Positions 17,659-25,504 of a stretch of DNA of 64,000 nt are shown piece after piece. This DNA is from DAOUKH01 sp965219875 (GTDB lineage: Bacteria > Chloroflexota > Dehalococcoidia > SHYB01), in contig CBDCOW010000003.1 in the NCBI GenBank assembly GCA_965219875.1, positions 868,001 to 932,000 on the forward strand. Direction: 5' to 3'. The notes under the pieces are model-generated. The model had not been told where the DNA came from and searched no databases. It saw only the letters and a list, made by a program, of their open reading frames with translations. The position numbers and the translations under genes were made by a program. Positions within the stretch are counted from its first letter, which is position 1. The number at the start of each line of letters is the position of its first letter.

Positions 17659-17697
17659 TTAACGCCGTCTTAGACGGACGTTAACACTGCGTTAACA
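17659..17697 (+). promoter_or_regulatory. PhoP (Pho) box: four hexamers at 11-bp spacing
   Basis: TTAACG (17659), TTAGAC (17670), TTAACA (17681) and TTAACA (17692) recur at exactly 11-bp intervals in the priA-pstC gap. TTAACA-like direct repeats with 5-bp spacers are the known binding site of PhoP response regulators in Bacillus, and 11-bp periodicity is shared by Pho boxes generally. The position upstream of pstC argues for phosphate-starvation activation of the whole operon. Confidence 0.8.
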
Positions 17698-17721
17698 CCG
17701 CGCTCCTAACGTACACGGAGC

Positions 17722-18723
17722 TTGAGCGTACGGCGCGGTCGGACGCGCCCTTCGCCGGCCCCCGGAGGTCACGCGCTGCCAGGTCAGTCCACCCCCATCG
17801 GCGAAGCATTCCGGTCGTCGCACGCGGCGGAGTGGAAGCGGTCGAAGCGCTCGTGGGAAGAGGCCATCATCCCCAAGGTCCTGCTGGGGATGGGGCTGAT
17901 CTCGATCCTCACCACCATCGGCATCGTGGTCTCGTTGCTGACCGAGGCGGTGAGCTTCTTCCGCGAGGTCTCGCTGGCCGCTTTCCTTTTCGACACGAGC
18001 TGGACGCCGCGGTTCATTCCCCAAGCGTTCGGGATCTGGCCCCTCATCACGGGCACGCTGATGGTCTCGGCCATCGCGGCGGCGTTCGCCCTGCCGGTGG
18101 GCCTGCTCACCGCCATCTTTCTGGCCGAGTACGCACCCGACCGGCTGCGCCGGACGATCAAGCCGGTCCTCGAAGTCCTCGCCGGCGTGCCGACGGTGGT
18201 GTACGGCTTCTTCGCCCTCACCTTCGTCACGCCGGAAATCGTCCGGTTCCTCTTCTCGGACGCGAACATTTTCAACGCGCTCTCGGCGGGGCTCGTGGTG
18301 GGGGTGATGATCATCCCCATGGTGGCCTCGATTAGCGAGGACGCGATGATCTCCGTGCCGCAGGCGCTGCGGAACGGGGCCTACGCGCTGGGGGCGACGA
18401 AGTTCGAGACCGCTGTCCGCGTGGTGGTCCCCGCCGCGCTGTCCGGCATCATCGCCGCGTTCATCCTGGCTATCTCGCGGGCCATCGGCGAGACGATGAT
18501 CGTGACGCTGGCCGCGGGGGCCACGCCCAGGGTCACGGCGACGCCGCTGGACAGTGTCCAGACGATGACGGCGTACATGGTGCAGACGAGCATGGGCGAA
18601 GCGCCGCACGGCACGATCGAGTTCAAGACCCTGTTCGCCGTGGGCCTGGTGCTCTTCATCATCACGCTGGCGATGAACATCTTCGGCCACTTCATAGTGC
18701 GGCGGTTCAGGGAGCAGTACTAA
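17722..18723 (+). CDS. pstC: Phosphate ABC transporter permease PstC
   Basis: One of two membrane subunits of the high-affinity phosphate importer. Six hydrophobic segments and the inner-membrane-component loop (GAYALGATKFETAVRVVVPAA, then SRAIGETMIV) are visible. The start is uncertain. TTG 17722 is the only ordinary start codon but would lie almost at the expected transcription start. CTG 17776 has GGAGG at 17764-17768 with ideal 7-nt spacing and would give 315 residues. The first gene of pstC-pstA-pstB-phoU; the stop TAATG overlaps the pstA start. No pstS gene is present in the window, so the binding protein must be encoded elsewhere. Confidence 0.93.
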   Translation: MSVRRGRTRPSPAPGGHALPGQSTPIGEAFRSSHAAEWKRSKRSWEEAIIPKVLLGMGLISILTTIGIVVSLLTEAVSFFREVSLAAFLFDTSWTPRFIPQAFGIWPLITGTLMVSAIAAAFALPVGLLTAIFLAEYAPDRLRRTIKPVLEVLAGVPTVVYGFFALTFVTPEIVRFLFSDANIFNALSAGLVVGVMIIPMVASISEDAMISVPQALRNGAYALGATKFETAVRVVVPAALSGIIAAFILAISRAIGETMIVTLAAGATPRVTATPLDSVQTMTAYMVQTSMGEAPHGTIEFKTLFAVGLVLFIITLAMNIFGHFIVRRFREQY

Positions 18724-19637
18724 TGGCTTTGAACACGCTCGGCGCCAGCGCCGGCATGGGAGCGAACCTCTCATCGAGGAAGCTCCAGGGACGGCTATTC
18801 CTCACGACGGCAATCCTGGCCACCGGGGTCGGGATCGTGGTGCTGGCAACCCTGCTGATCGACGTCTCCACCGACGGCTTCCCCCGCCTGAGCTGGGACT
18901 TCATCACCAGCTATCCCTCGCGGTTCGCCGAACGCGCCGGGATACTCTCCGCCTTGATGGGCACGGTCTGGGTGATGGCGCTCACCGCGCTCTTCTCCTT
19001 CCCCTTGGGGGTGGGGACGGCGCTCTACCTCGAGCAGTACGCCCCCAAGAACCGCTTCACCGACGTTATCCAGACCAACATCGCCAACCTCGCCGGGGTC
19101 CCGTCGATCGTGTACGGCATCCTGGGGCTCACCGTATTCGTGCGGTGGTTCGCCCTCGACCGCAGCGTCCTGGCCGGCGCGCTGACGATGACGCTGCTCA
19201 TCCTGCCGATCACCATCATCGCGTCGCGGGAGGCGATTCGGGCCGTGCCCAACTCGCTCATTACCGCGTCCTACGGGCTTGGGGCCACGAAGTGGCAGGT
19301 GGTGCAGACGACGATCCTGCCCTACGCCTTCCCCGGCATTCTCACCGGGACGATTCTCTCGATGTCGCGGGCCATCGGCGAGACGGCGCCGCTGCTCATC
19401 ATGGGGGCACTCACCTTCATCGCCTTCGTCCCCGGAAGCGACGGCTTCTGGAACGGACCGCTCGACCCGTTCACCGTGCTCCCGATTCAGATATTCAACT
19501 GGGCATCGCGCCCGCAGACCGCGTTTTTGGAGACGGCCGCGGCGGGCATCGTGGTACTCCTCATCGTCTTGCTGGCGATGAATTCGCTGGCGATCTTCCT
19601 CAGGAACAAGTACCAGAAGCGCATTCAGGACGCATAG
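18723..19637 (+). CDS. pstA: Phosphate ABC transporter permease PstA
   Basis: Second membrane subunit of the phosphate importer, partner of PstC. The 304 residues show six membrane segments and the permease motif SYGLGATKWQVVQTTILPYA followed by SRAIGETAPLLIMGAL, which contacts the PstB ATPase. The ATG overlaps the pstC stop by one base and has GGGAG upstream, so the two permeases are translationally coupled. It is 27 bp from pstB. Confidence 0.95.
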   Translation: MALNTLGASAGMGANLSSRKLQGRLFLTTAILATGVGIVVLATLLIDVSTDGFPRLSWDFITSYPSRFAERAGILSALMGTVWVMALTALFSFPLGVGTALYLEQYAPKNRFTDVIQTNIANLAGVPSIVYGILGLTVFVRWFALDRSVLAGALTMTLLILPITIIASREAIRAVPNSLITASYGLGATKWQVVQTTILPYAFPGILTGTILSMSRAIGETAPLLIMGALTFIAFVPGSDGFWNGPLDPFTVLPIQIFNWASRPQTAFLETAAAGIVVLLIVLLAMNSLAIFLRNKYQKRIQDA

Positions 19638-19664
19638 CTCCGCGGGCGACCCGCAAGAGGTAGA

Positions 19665-20549
19665 ATGACGACACGAGAACAGACGACAGCGCCGCCCACA
19701 ACCCCCGTGAATGGATCGGTGGTCTCCATTAGCCTGCCTTCGGACACCCGCGAAGTGACCAGCGGAAAGCCCTCGGAAGAGGAGCTGATCGCGCTCGAGA
19801 CCAAGTCGCTGAATATGTATTACAGCGACTACCTGGCGCTCGAAGACATCTCCTTGCAGCTCGCGGCGAAGAAGATCATCGCGATCATCGGGCCTTCGGG
19901 GTGCGGCAAGAGTACGCTGCTCCGGGTGTTCAACCGCATGAACGAATTGATCCCCGGCGTACGCATCGAAGGGCAGGTGCTGTTCAACGGGCAAGACCTC
20001 TACGCCCCGTCGGTGGACGCCACCGAGGTGCGGTTCCGCATCGGCATGGTGTTCCAGAAGCCGAACCCGTTCCCCAAGTCGATCTACGACAACGTCGCCT
20101 TCGGGCCGCGCATCAACGGCTACAAGGGCGACATGGACGAGCTCGTCGAGCGGTCGCTCATCGGCGCGGGGCTCTGGGAAGAGGTGAAGGACCGGCTCAA
20201 GACGAACGCGCAGGAGCTTTCGGGCGGGCAGCAGCAGCGCCTCTGCATCGCGCGGGCCATCGCCGTCGAGCCTGAGGTGATTCTGATGGACGAGCCCTGC
20301 TCGGCCCTCGACCCCGCCGCCACGCTCAAGATCGAAGACCTGATGCAGGAGATCGTTTCGGACTACACTATCCTCATCGTGACGCACAACATGCAGCAGG
20401 CGGCGCGTGTGTCGGACTACTCGGCGTTCATGTCCACCGAGGGCGGCGGCAAGCCGGGCAAGCTGATCGAGTTCGGCCCCAAGGACGAGATTTTTACCAA
20501 CCCCAAGGACCAGCGCACGCAGGACTACATCACGGGGCGGTTCGGATGA
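19665..20549 (+). CDS. pstB: Phosphate ABC transporter ATP-binding protein PstB
   Basis: ATPase that drives phosphate import. Walker A GPSGCGKST (~77-85), signature LSGGQQQR (~186-193), Walker B VILMDEP (~204-210) and the switch His in VTHNMQQAARVSD are all present, with the Pst-type GMVFQKPNPFPKSIYDNVAFG segment. An N-terminal extension of ~40 polar residues precedes the usual start of the domain (LETKSLNMYYSDYLALEDI), so a later start is possible, although AGAGG lies 4 nt before this ATG. The last codons overlap the phoU start (ATGA). Confidence 0.95.
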   Translation: MTTREQTTAPPTTPVNGSVVSISLPSDTREVTSGKPSEEELIALETKSLNMYYSDYLALEDISLQLAAKKIIAIIGPSGCGKSTLLRVFNRMNELIPGVRIEGQVLFNGQDLYAPSVDATEVRFRIGMVFQKPNPFPKSIYDNVAFGPRINGYKGDMDELVERSLIGAGLWEEVKDRLKTNAQELSGGQQQRLCIARAIAVEPEVILMDEPCSALDPAATLKIEDLMQEIVSDYTILIVTHNMQQAARVSDYSAFMSTEGGGKPGKLIEFGPKDEIFTNPKDQRTQDYITGRFG

Positions 20550-21229
20550 CTACCGATCAGCCAAAAACGAGAGTCGGTTTCGAGCACGATCTCCAAGAGC
20601 TTCAGGACAACGTGCTCGCCCTGGGCAGCATGGTGGACAAGGCGGTGGTCAAGGCCATCGAGGCGTTGAAGCAGCAGGACATCGGGCTCGCCCAGCGCGT
20701 GGTGCAAGAGGACAACCTGATCAACGCGCAGCGCTTCGCCATCGAGGAGAAGTGCATCCACCTGTTGGCGACGCAGCAGCCGATGGCCATCGACCTGCGC
20801 ACGATCGTCGCCGTGCTCCAGATGGCGGTCGACCTCGAACGCATGGGCGATCACGCCGAGGGCATTGGGCGCATCACGATCCTCATCGGCGACCAGCCGC
20901 TCATCAAGCCGCTGGTGGACATTCCCCGCATGGCCACGCTGGCACTCGACATGCTGCGCCGCTCGCTGGACGCCTTCCTGGAACGCGACATCGAGAAGGC
21001 GAAGCAGGTCTGCATCGACGACGACGAGGTGGACGACCTCCACGATCAGGTCTACAACGAGCTGATCACCTACATGCTCCGCGACCCGCGCAACATCACC
21101 CAGGCGACGTATCTCACCTGGGTCACCCATAACCTCGAACGCATCGCCGACCGCTGCACCAACATCTGCGAGCAGGTGGTGTTCGTCGAGACGGGCAAGC
21201 GGGAGCAGCTCGGCGCGAGCCAGTACTAG
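20546..21229 (+). CDS. phoU: Phosphate signalling protein PhoU
   Basis: Cytoplasmic negative regulator that links PstSCAB transport activity to the PhoR/PhoP two-component system. The 227 residues form two repeated three-helix PhoU domains (about 10-95 and 115-205). Acidic metal-binding motifs of the E/D-x3-D type are visible (DLERMGDHAEGIG and NLERIADRCTNICE). Its start overlaps the pstB stop by four bases. It ends the operon; a convergent gene begins 29 bp later. Confidence 0.94.
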   Translation: MTTDQPKTRVGFEHDLQELQDNVLALGSMVDKAVVKAIEALKQQDIGLAQRVVQEDNLINAQRFAIEEKCIHLLATQQPMAIDLRTIVAVLQMAVDLERMGDHAEGIGRITILIGDQPLIKPLVDIPRMATLALDMLRRSLDAFLERDIEKAKQVCIDDDEVDDLHDQVYNELITYMLRDPRNITQATYLTWVTHNLERIADRCTNICEQVVFVETGKREQLGASQY

Positions 21230-21258
21230 GCACCGCGCCCCCCACTCGGCGCAGCCGC

Positions 21259-21813
21259 TCAGGAAACGGTCTGCAGCTCGATGTGCTGGCCTAGGGTCAG
21301 CAGTCCCGTGGCGGCGAGGTCGGTCTTCACGAACGCCTGCACCAGGACGTCGGTGTCGTTGGGGCCCCGGCGGGACGCCCCGGGCTTGAAGACGCCGGAC
21401 ACCTCGACGCGGCCGGAAAGAGCGCCGGCGCCCAGGGCGCGGATACGCTCGACGGTCTCCTCCCACGCCACCGGTGAGGGATAACGGATTCCGAAGTGGG
21501 GCGCGAGCTGGGGCCGCTCGGCGAGCAGGGCGCGGTAGGAAGTCTCGGCGGCGGCGAGCTCGCCGGCGCCGGCGGCCCGGCGGAGCGCCTGCTCGAAGCG
21601 CCACTGCTCAGGGGTGACTTCGGAGGCGTAGAGGACGTTGTTGCGGAGGTCGGAGCTTTCCTCGTCGATCTTGGCGACGAACCAGACGCCCCCGTTATCC
21701 ACCACGCGGCAGCCCAGCGTCTGGAAGAGCTGCGCTGCGAGCGCCCGCTCGCCGGGGGCGTAGACAAGCTCGACGTGGTTCAGGAGCCGGCCTTCGCCGT
21801 CGAGCAGGTCCAC
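21259..21813 (-). CDS. Hypothetical protein with possible VOC-like fold (184 aa)
   Basis: I do not recognise this protein. The start is GTG at 21811-21813. Residues ~8-50 (HVELVYAPGERALAAQLFQTLGCRVVDNGGVWFVAKID) resemble the first beta-alpha-beta module of glyoxalase/VOC proteins. A second similar module (~100-160) is followed by a segment that could be the metal-site partner strand. The middle region is helical and Ala-rich. It lies 10 bp downstream of a small Lrp-type domain gene on the same strand, so the two form a unit. A role in sensing or converting a small molecule is plausible but unproven. Confidence 0.55.
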   Translation of the reverse strand: MDLLDGEGRLLNHVELVYAPGERALAAQLFQTLGCRVVDNGGVWFVAKIDEESSDLRNNVLYASEVTPEQWRFEQALRRAAGAGELAAAETSYRALLAERPQLAPHFGIRYPSPVAWEETVERIRALGAGALSGRVEVSGVFKPGASRRGPNDTDVLVQAFVKTDLAATGLLTLGQHIELQTVS

Positions 21814-21823
21814 GCGACTGGCC

Positions 21824-22063
21824 CTAGGCCCAGTCCGTCATGTCGACGGGGAGGCACGTCACGGTACGGGCTACGCCGGGTGTGGCGTGGACCGCGCTGG
21901 TCACGACCTGCACGCCTTTGTAGCTGTCCGTCTCGACGACGGCGATGATGTCGTAGGGGCCGGTGATGAGATGTACTTCGGAGACGTCGTCGATCTTCTT
22001 GAGCGCCACGGCGACGGGCCGGGCCTTGCTGATCACGGCCTCGATCAGGACATACGAGCGCAT
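21824..22063 (-). CDS. Stand-alone Lrp/AsnC ligand-binding (RAM) domain protein
   Basis: 79 residues matching the C-terminal regulation-of-amino-acid-metabolism domain of Lrp/AsnC regulators: a beta-alpha-beta-beta-alpha-beta pattern with VHLITGPYDIIAVVETD. The DNA-binding helix-turn-helix is absent. Such single-domain proteins assemble as dimeric alpha-beta barrels and bind amino acids or modulate full-length Lrp partners. The ATG at 22063 is chosen because GGAGG lies 9-10 nt upstream; the longer frame has no supporting site. It is followed 10 bp later by the 184-aa gene. Confidence 0.8.
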   Translation of the reverse strand: MRSYVLIEAVISKARPVAVALKKIDDVSEVHLITGPYDIIAVVETDSYKGVQVVTSAVHATPGVARTVTCLPVDMTDWA

Positions 22064-22229
22064 GGAGCGGCGCCTCCGGGTCGGTCTGGGTTTCCCCATT
22101 CTACTTGCGAAACGCGGGGGCCGCCACGCTACGTTGACAGGGAAGGGCCGCCCTCCTACACTCGCGGCGTTCCAATCTGTTGCGCGGTGTTTTCGACGTG
22201 CCGCGCGTCCAATTGCGGCGGGAGGCGGC

Positions 22230-22937
22230 ATGGCCAACGAGAAGATCTACTTGCACGAGTTCGTCGACATCATCCTCCAGAACCGCACCAAGTACGTGCA
22301 CCACATGACGGCCAACTGGGGCCCCGTCGGGCGCGTCGAGCGCAAGATGCTCTGCTTCGGCGTCTGGGCCACGGTGGGCAGCACTGAGCGTTGGCCCCAG
22401 GCGACGAACATGTGGGAGTACAACGGCTGGGACGGGATCGCGTACAGCTTCAACGTCGAGTTCAGCGCGCCAAGCCACCAGGACAAGTCGCTCACCACGT
22501 GGTGGGCCGAGGCGGCCAACTTCCGCAGCGGCGGCTACGACCGCATCCTCATCCCGGCGCACTACTGCCCCACCATCAAGGAGAACATCGCGAGCGGGCG
22601 CAAGGGCGACGTCTACTACCACGAGATGGTCCGCACCGCCCCCGGCCAGGCCAAGACGTATCTCGACCTGATGGAGCGGCACTGGCTGAAGAAGGCGGAG
22701 AGCATCGGCCTCGACCTCTGCTTCGCGGGGCGCTCGTCGATGATCAACGGCTCCGAGGTCGTCAACGTCTGGGCGATGAAGGACTGGGAGACTTGGGCGA
22801 ACGTAGAGGACGCCTACGAGGAGGATGACGAGGTAGCGCGCTGGCGGACGCTGACGCAGCACGTGGCCATCGACTGGCGGAACAAGCTGCTCGCGCCGTC
22901 GCCGCTGAATCCCATGAACACCGGCAAGATCCTGTAG
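22230..22937 (+). CDS. Double alpha/beta-barrel domain protein, paralog 1 (235 aa)
   Basis: First of two tandem paralogs. An internal duplication is visible: residues ~6-75 (IYLHEFVDII.., CFGVWATVGSTERW, NMWEYNGWDGIA) realign with ~128-195 (VYYHEMVRTA.., CFAGRSSMINGSEVV, NVWAMKDWETWA). Each half has the beta-alpha-beta-beta pattern of NIPSNAP/EthD-like dimeric alpha-beta barrels. No signal peptide is seen. GGGAGG lies 4 nt before the ATG. Gap of 55 bp to paralog 2, then a BadI/MenB-like hydrolase and an enoyl-CoA hydratase, so it probably takes part in a ring or acyl-CoA degradation pathway, perhaps as a small-molecule-binding or oxygenase-like protein. The function is not known to me. Confidence 0.75.
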   Translation: MANEKIYLHEFVDIILQNRTKYVHHMTANWGPVGRVERKMLCFGVWATVGSTERWPQATNMWEYNGWDGIAYSFNVEFSAPSHQDKSLTTWWAEAANFRSGGYDRILIPAHYCPTIKENIASGRKGDVYYHEMVRTAPGQAKTYLDLMERHWLKKAESIGLDLCFAGRSSMINGSEVVNVWAMKDWETWANVEDAYEEDDEVARWRTLTQHVAIDWRNKLLAPSPLNPMNTGKIL

Positions 22938-22992
22938 CGCGGTCAAAGGCTAGGCGCAGAGACCCGCGACAGAGACGCATCGAGGAGACGGC

Positions 22993-23709
22993 ATGGCGAA
23001 TACGAAGATTTACATCCACGAGTTCGTGGACATCATCCTGCAGAACCGCGCGGCCTACATCATGCACATGACCGAGGGCTGGGAGCCCATCGGCCGCGAG
23101 CGCAACATGAAGTGCTTCGGCGTGTGGGCCACGGTCGGCAGCAGCGAGCGGTGGCCGGAGACGACGAACATCTGGGAGCTCGACGGCATCCACGCCATGG
23201 CACGGAACCTCGACATCGAGTTCAACAACCCCAAGCACCAGGACCCGACGCTGGAGGTCTGGTGGGGCAAGGCGCAGGAGTACCGGAGCGGCGGCTACGA
23301 CCGCCTCGTGCGGCCCGCGCCCTACTCTCCCACCATCGAGGAGAACGTGGCGGCGGGAACGAAGGGCGGCGTCTATTACCACGAGATGATCCGCACCGCC
23401 CCGGGCCAGGCCAAGAACTTCCTGGACATGATGGAGCTCGACTGGACCCCCACCGCGAACCGCCTCGGCATGACGCTCTGCTTCGCGGGCCGCTCGATGA
23501 TGGTGAACGACTCGGAGGTCATCTGCATCTGGGCGATCGACGACTGGCCGGCATGGGCCAACGTCGAGAAGGCGTACGAGACCGACCCCGCCGTCGCGCA
23601 GTGGCGGCTCCAAACGCAGAACATCGCGCTCGAATGGCGCAACAAACTCCTCGCCGACGGCCCCCTCAATCCCATGCGCACCGGCGTGCTGCTTCCGCGG
23701 CCGCTCTAG
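22993..23709 (+). CDS. Double alpha/beta-barrel domain protein, paralog 2 (238 aa)
   Basis: Close paralog of the preceding gene, similar along its full length (for example both carry IHEFVDIILQNR-type starts, CFGVWATVGS, YRSGGYDR or FRSGGYDR, YYHEM(V/I)RTAPGQAK and LNPM.TG near the end). The same internal two-domain duplication is seen. Conserved between the paralogs are several Trp, one Cys in each half and a YYHEM motif, which are candidates for a binding site. GGAG lies 8-9 nt before the ATG. The pair suggests a heteromeric complex or two substrate specificities. Confidence 0.75.
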   Translation: MANTKIYIHEFVDIILQNRAAYIMHMTEGWEPIGRERNMKCFGVWATVGSSERWPETTNIWELDGIHAMARNLDIEFNNPKHQDPTLEVWWGKAQEYRSGGYDRLVRPAPYSPTIEENVAAGTKGGVYYHEMIRTAPGQAKNFLDMMELDWTPTANRLGMTLCFAGRSMMVNDSEVICIWAIDDWPAWANVEKAYETDPAVAQWRLQTQNIALEWRNKLLADGPLNPMRTGVLLPRPL

Positions 23710-23748
23710 CCAGCTAGCCCCAAGACCAGGAGAAAGGACCATTAACCA

Positions 23749-24600
23749 ATGACGTGGACCGAGTGGAAGCAAGTCGAGGGCTTCACCTTCGACGACATCA
23801 TCTACGAGAAGAAGTCGATCATCGAGTCGGGGGCCTATGCCGCCCGCGTCACCATCAACCGCCCCGCACGCCATAACGCGGTCACGGACGTCACCGGCAA
23901 CGAGATGCGGTACGCCTTCGACGACGCGAGCCGCGACCCGATGGTCGGCATCGTGGTGATCACCGGCGCCGGCGACCGCGCCTTCTGCAGCGGAGGCGAC
24001 GTCAACTGGGAGGCGGGGGAGAATTACGGCATCGGCTTCAGCTACGGCTCGTCGATGCAGAAGATGCTCCGCCTCACCCGTGTGCCGGTGCTGGCCGCGG
24101 TGAAGGGCTACGCCATCGGCGGCGGCAACCACCTGGCCTACATGTGCGACTTCACGGTCGCGGCGGACAACGCGATCTTCGGACAGGTCGGCCCCAGGGT
24201 GGGCAGCCCCGCCGACGGTTACTACGTCTCCTACCTCACCCACGTGGTGGGTCACAAGAAGGCCCGCGAGATGTGGATGCTGTGCCGGCGCTATAACGCG
24301 CAGGAAGGCCTCGAAATGGGGCTGGCGAACAAAGTCGTCCCCCTTGCCGAGTTCGACGACGCCGTCGACGCGTGGTGCGAGGAAGTGCTCGCGCTCAGCC
24401 CGTCCTGCATCGAGATCCTGAAGGCGACGTTCGACAACGAGGCCTACCGCTACGAGGGGCACTTCGGGATCAACCAGCGCCAGCTCTACCCCGACTACTT
24501 CGACGGCCCCGAGGTGAAGGAAGCCCAGTCCGCCTTCTTCGAGAAGCGTCAGCCGAACTTCTGGCAGTTCCGAACGCCCAAGCCCCCGAAGGCGACGTAG
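23749..24600 (+). CDS. Crotonase-family protein close to BadI/MenB (ring-cleaving or ring-forming acyl-CoA hydrolase)
   Basis: 283 residues. The pattern GAGDRAFCSGGD, then GYAIGGGNHLAYMCDFTVAADNAIFGQVGPRVGS and VGHKKAREMWMLCRRYNAQEGLEMGLANKVVP is that of the MenB/BadI branch of the enoyl-CoA hydratase superfamily. BadI hydrolyses 2-ketocyclohexanecarboxyl-CoA to pimelyl-CoA; MenB makes 1,4-dihydroxy-2-naphthoyl-CoA. GGGN in place of the hydratase GGGxE and the lack of the second catalytic Glu argue against simple hydration. No men genes are nearby, so a BadI-like ring-opening role is favoured. An N-terminal extension (TEWKQVEGFTFDD) precedes the core. AAAGGA lies 10 nt before the ATG. Confidence 0.75.
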   Translation: MTWTEWKQVEGFTFDDIIYEKKSIIESGAYAARVTINRPARHNAVTDVTGNEMRYAFDDASRDPMVGIVVITGAGDRAFCSGGDVNWEAGENYGIGFSYGSSMQKMLRLTRVPVLAAVKGYAIGGGNHLAYMCDFTVAADNAIFGQVGPRVGSPADGYYVSYLTHVVGHKKAREMWMLCRRYNAQEGLEMGLANKVVPLAEFDDAVDAWCEEVLALSPSCIEILKATFDNEAYRYEGHFGINQRQLYPDYFDGPEVKEAQSAFFEKRQPNFWQFRTPKPPKAT

Positions 24601-24650
24601 GGGCGCGGAGGCGCCGCCCAAGAGACCCGTATTCCGCGGAGGACCGGCAA

Positions 24651-25424
24651 ATGCCCGACCTGCTGTACGAGAAGGCCGACCGCATCGCGACAATCACCCT
24701 CAATCGTCCCGAGCGCCTGAACGCCTGGGGCGGCGATATACGGAAGCTGCTCCCCGAGGCCCTGACGGACGCCGACCGCGACCCCGAGGTGGCCTGCGTG
24801 GTACTGACCGGCGCGGGCCGCGCCTTCTGCGCCGGCCTCGACTTGAAGGAAGAGGCACAGCGGGAGCAGGCACGGGGGATGGTCGATTGGCTCGCGTCGC
24901 CGAAGACTCCGCTGATCATGCTCAACACGAACAAGCCGCTGGTGGCCGCGATTCCGGGGCCGGCCATCGGTGTCGGCTTCGAGATCGCGATGCTCTGCGA
25001 CTACCGCATCGGGGCGACGACGGCGAAGATGGGAGACCGGCACGTGGCACTGGGGCTCGTGCCCGACAGCGGGGCGGTGATCACGCTGCCCCGCGTCGTG
25101 GGCTGGGCCAACGCGTGCAAGATCCTCCTCACCGGCGAGATCTTCGAGGCTGAAGAGCTTCACGCGATGGGCGTCCTCAATGAGGTGGTCGAGCCGGAGG
25201 AGCTGCAGGAAGCGGCGCGGGCCTTCGCCGGCCGCATCGCCTGCAACGCGCCGCTGGCGACGCAGATGACGAAGCGGCTGATGCGGGTGGCCAATCCGAC
25301 GGACGCGGAGGCCGTCCTCGACTATTCGTACCAGGTCATGGGCACGATGATGCAGACCGCCGACGCCAAGGAAGCCATCGCCGCCTTCCGAGAGAAGCGC
25401 ACGCCTAACTTCTCGGGGCGGTAG
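24651..25424 (+). CDS. Enoyl-CoA hydratase/isomerase family protein
   Basis: 257-residue crotonase-fold protein. GAGRAFCAGLDLKEE and GPAIGVGFEIAMLCDYRI supply the oxyanion hole and keep the first catalytic-type Glu (GVGFE). The second Glu of classical hydratases (QPE) is replaced, the segment reading MGDRHVALGLVPDSGA, so the reaction may be isomerisation or hydrolysis rather than hydration. GGAGG lies 8 nt before the ATG. It is the last gene of the four-gene run that starts at 22230 and is separated from the BadI-like gene by 50 bp. Confidence 0.85.
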   Translation: MPDLLYEKADRIATITLNRPERLNAWGGDIRKLLPEALTDADRDPEVACVVLTGAGRAFCAGLDLKEEAQREQARGMVDWLASPKTPLIMLNTNKPLVAAIPGPAIGVGFEIAMLCDYRIGATTAKMGDRHVALGLVPDSGAVITLPRVVGWANACKILLTGEIFEAEELHAMGVLNEVVEPEELQEAARAFAGRIACNAPLATQMTKRLMRVANPTDAEAVLDYSYQVMGTMMQTADAKEAIAAFREKRTPNFSGR

Positions 25425-25497
25425 GCGCCCGCGCGCCTGCGGCGCGCGCCCTCTCTCAGTCTCCCCCAGAGGGGGAGAGGTTTGAGGTAGGGGGCTT
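25425..25497. repeat. Dispersed palindromic intergenic repeat copy
   Basis: GCGCCCGCGCGCCTGCGGCGCG, then CCCTCTCTCAGTCTCCCCCA and its GAGGGGGAGAGG return arm, then TTTGAGG. It begins directly at the stop codon of the enoyl-CoA hydratase and separates it from the convergent gene ending at 25505. Confidence 0.8.
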
Positions 25498-25504
25498 TGC
25501 GCGC

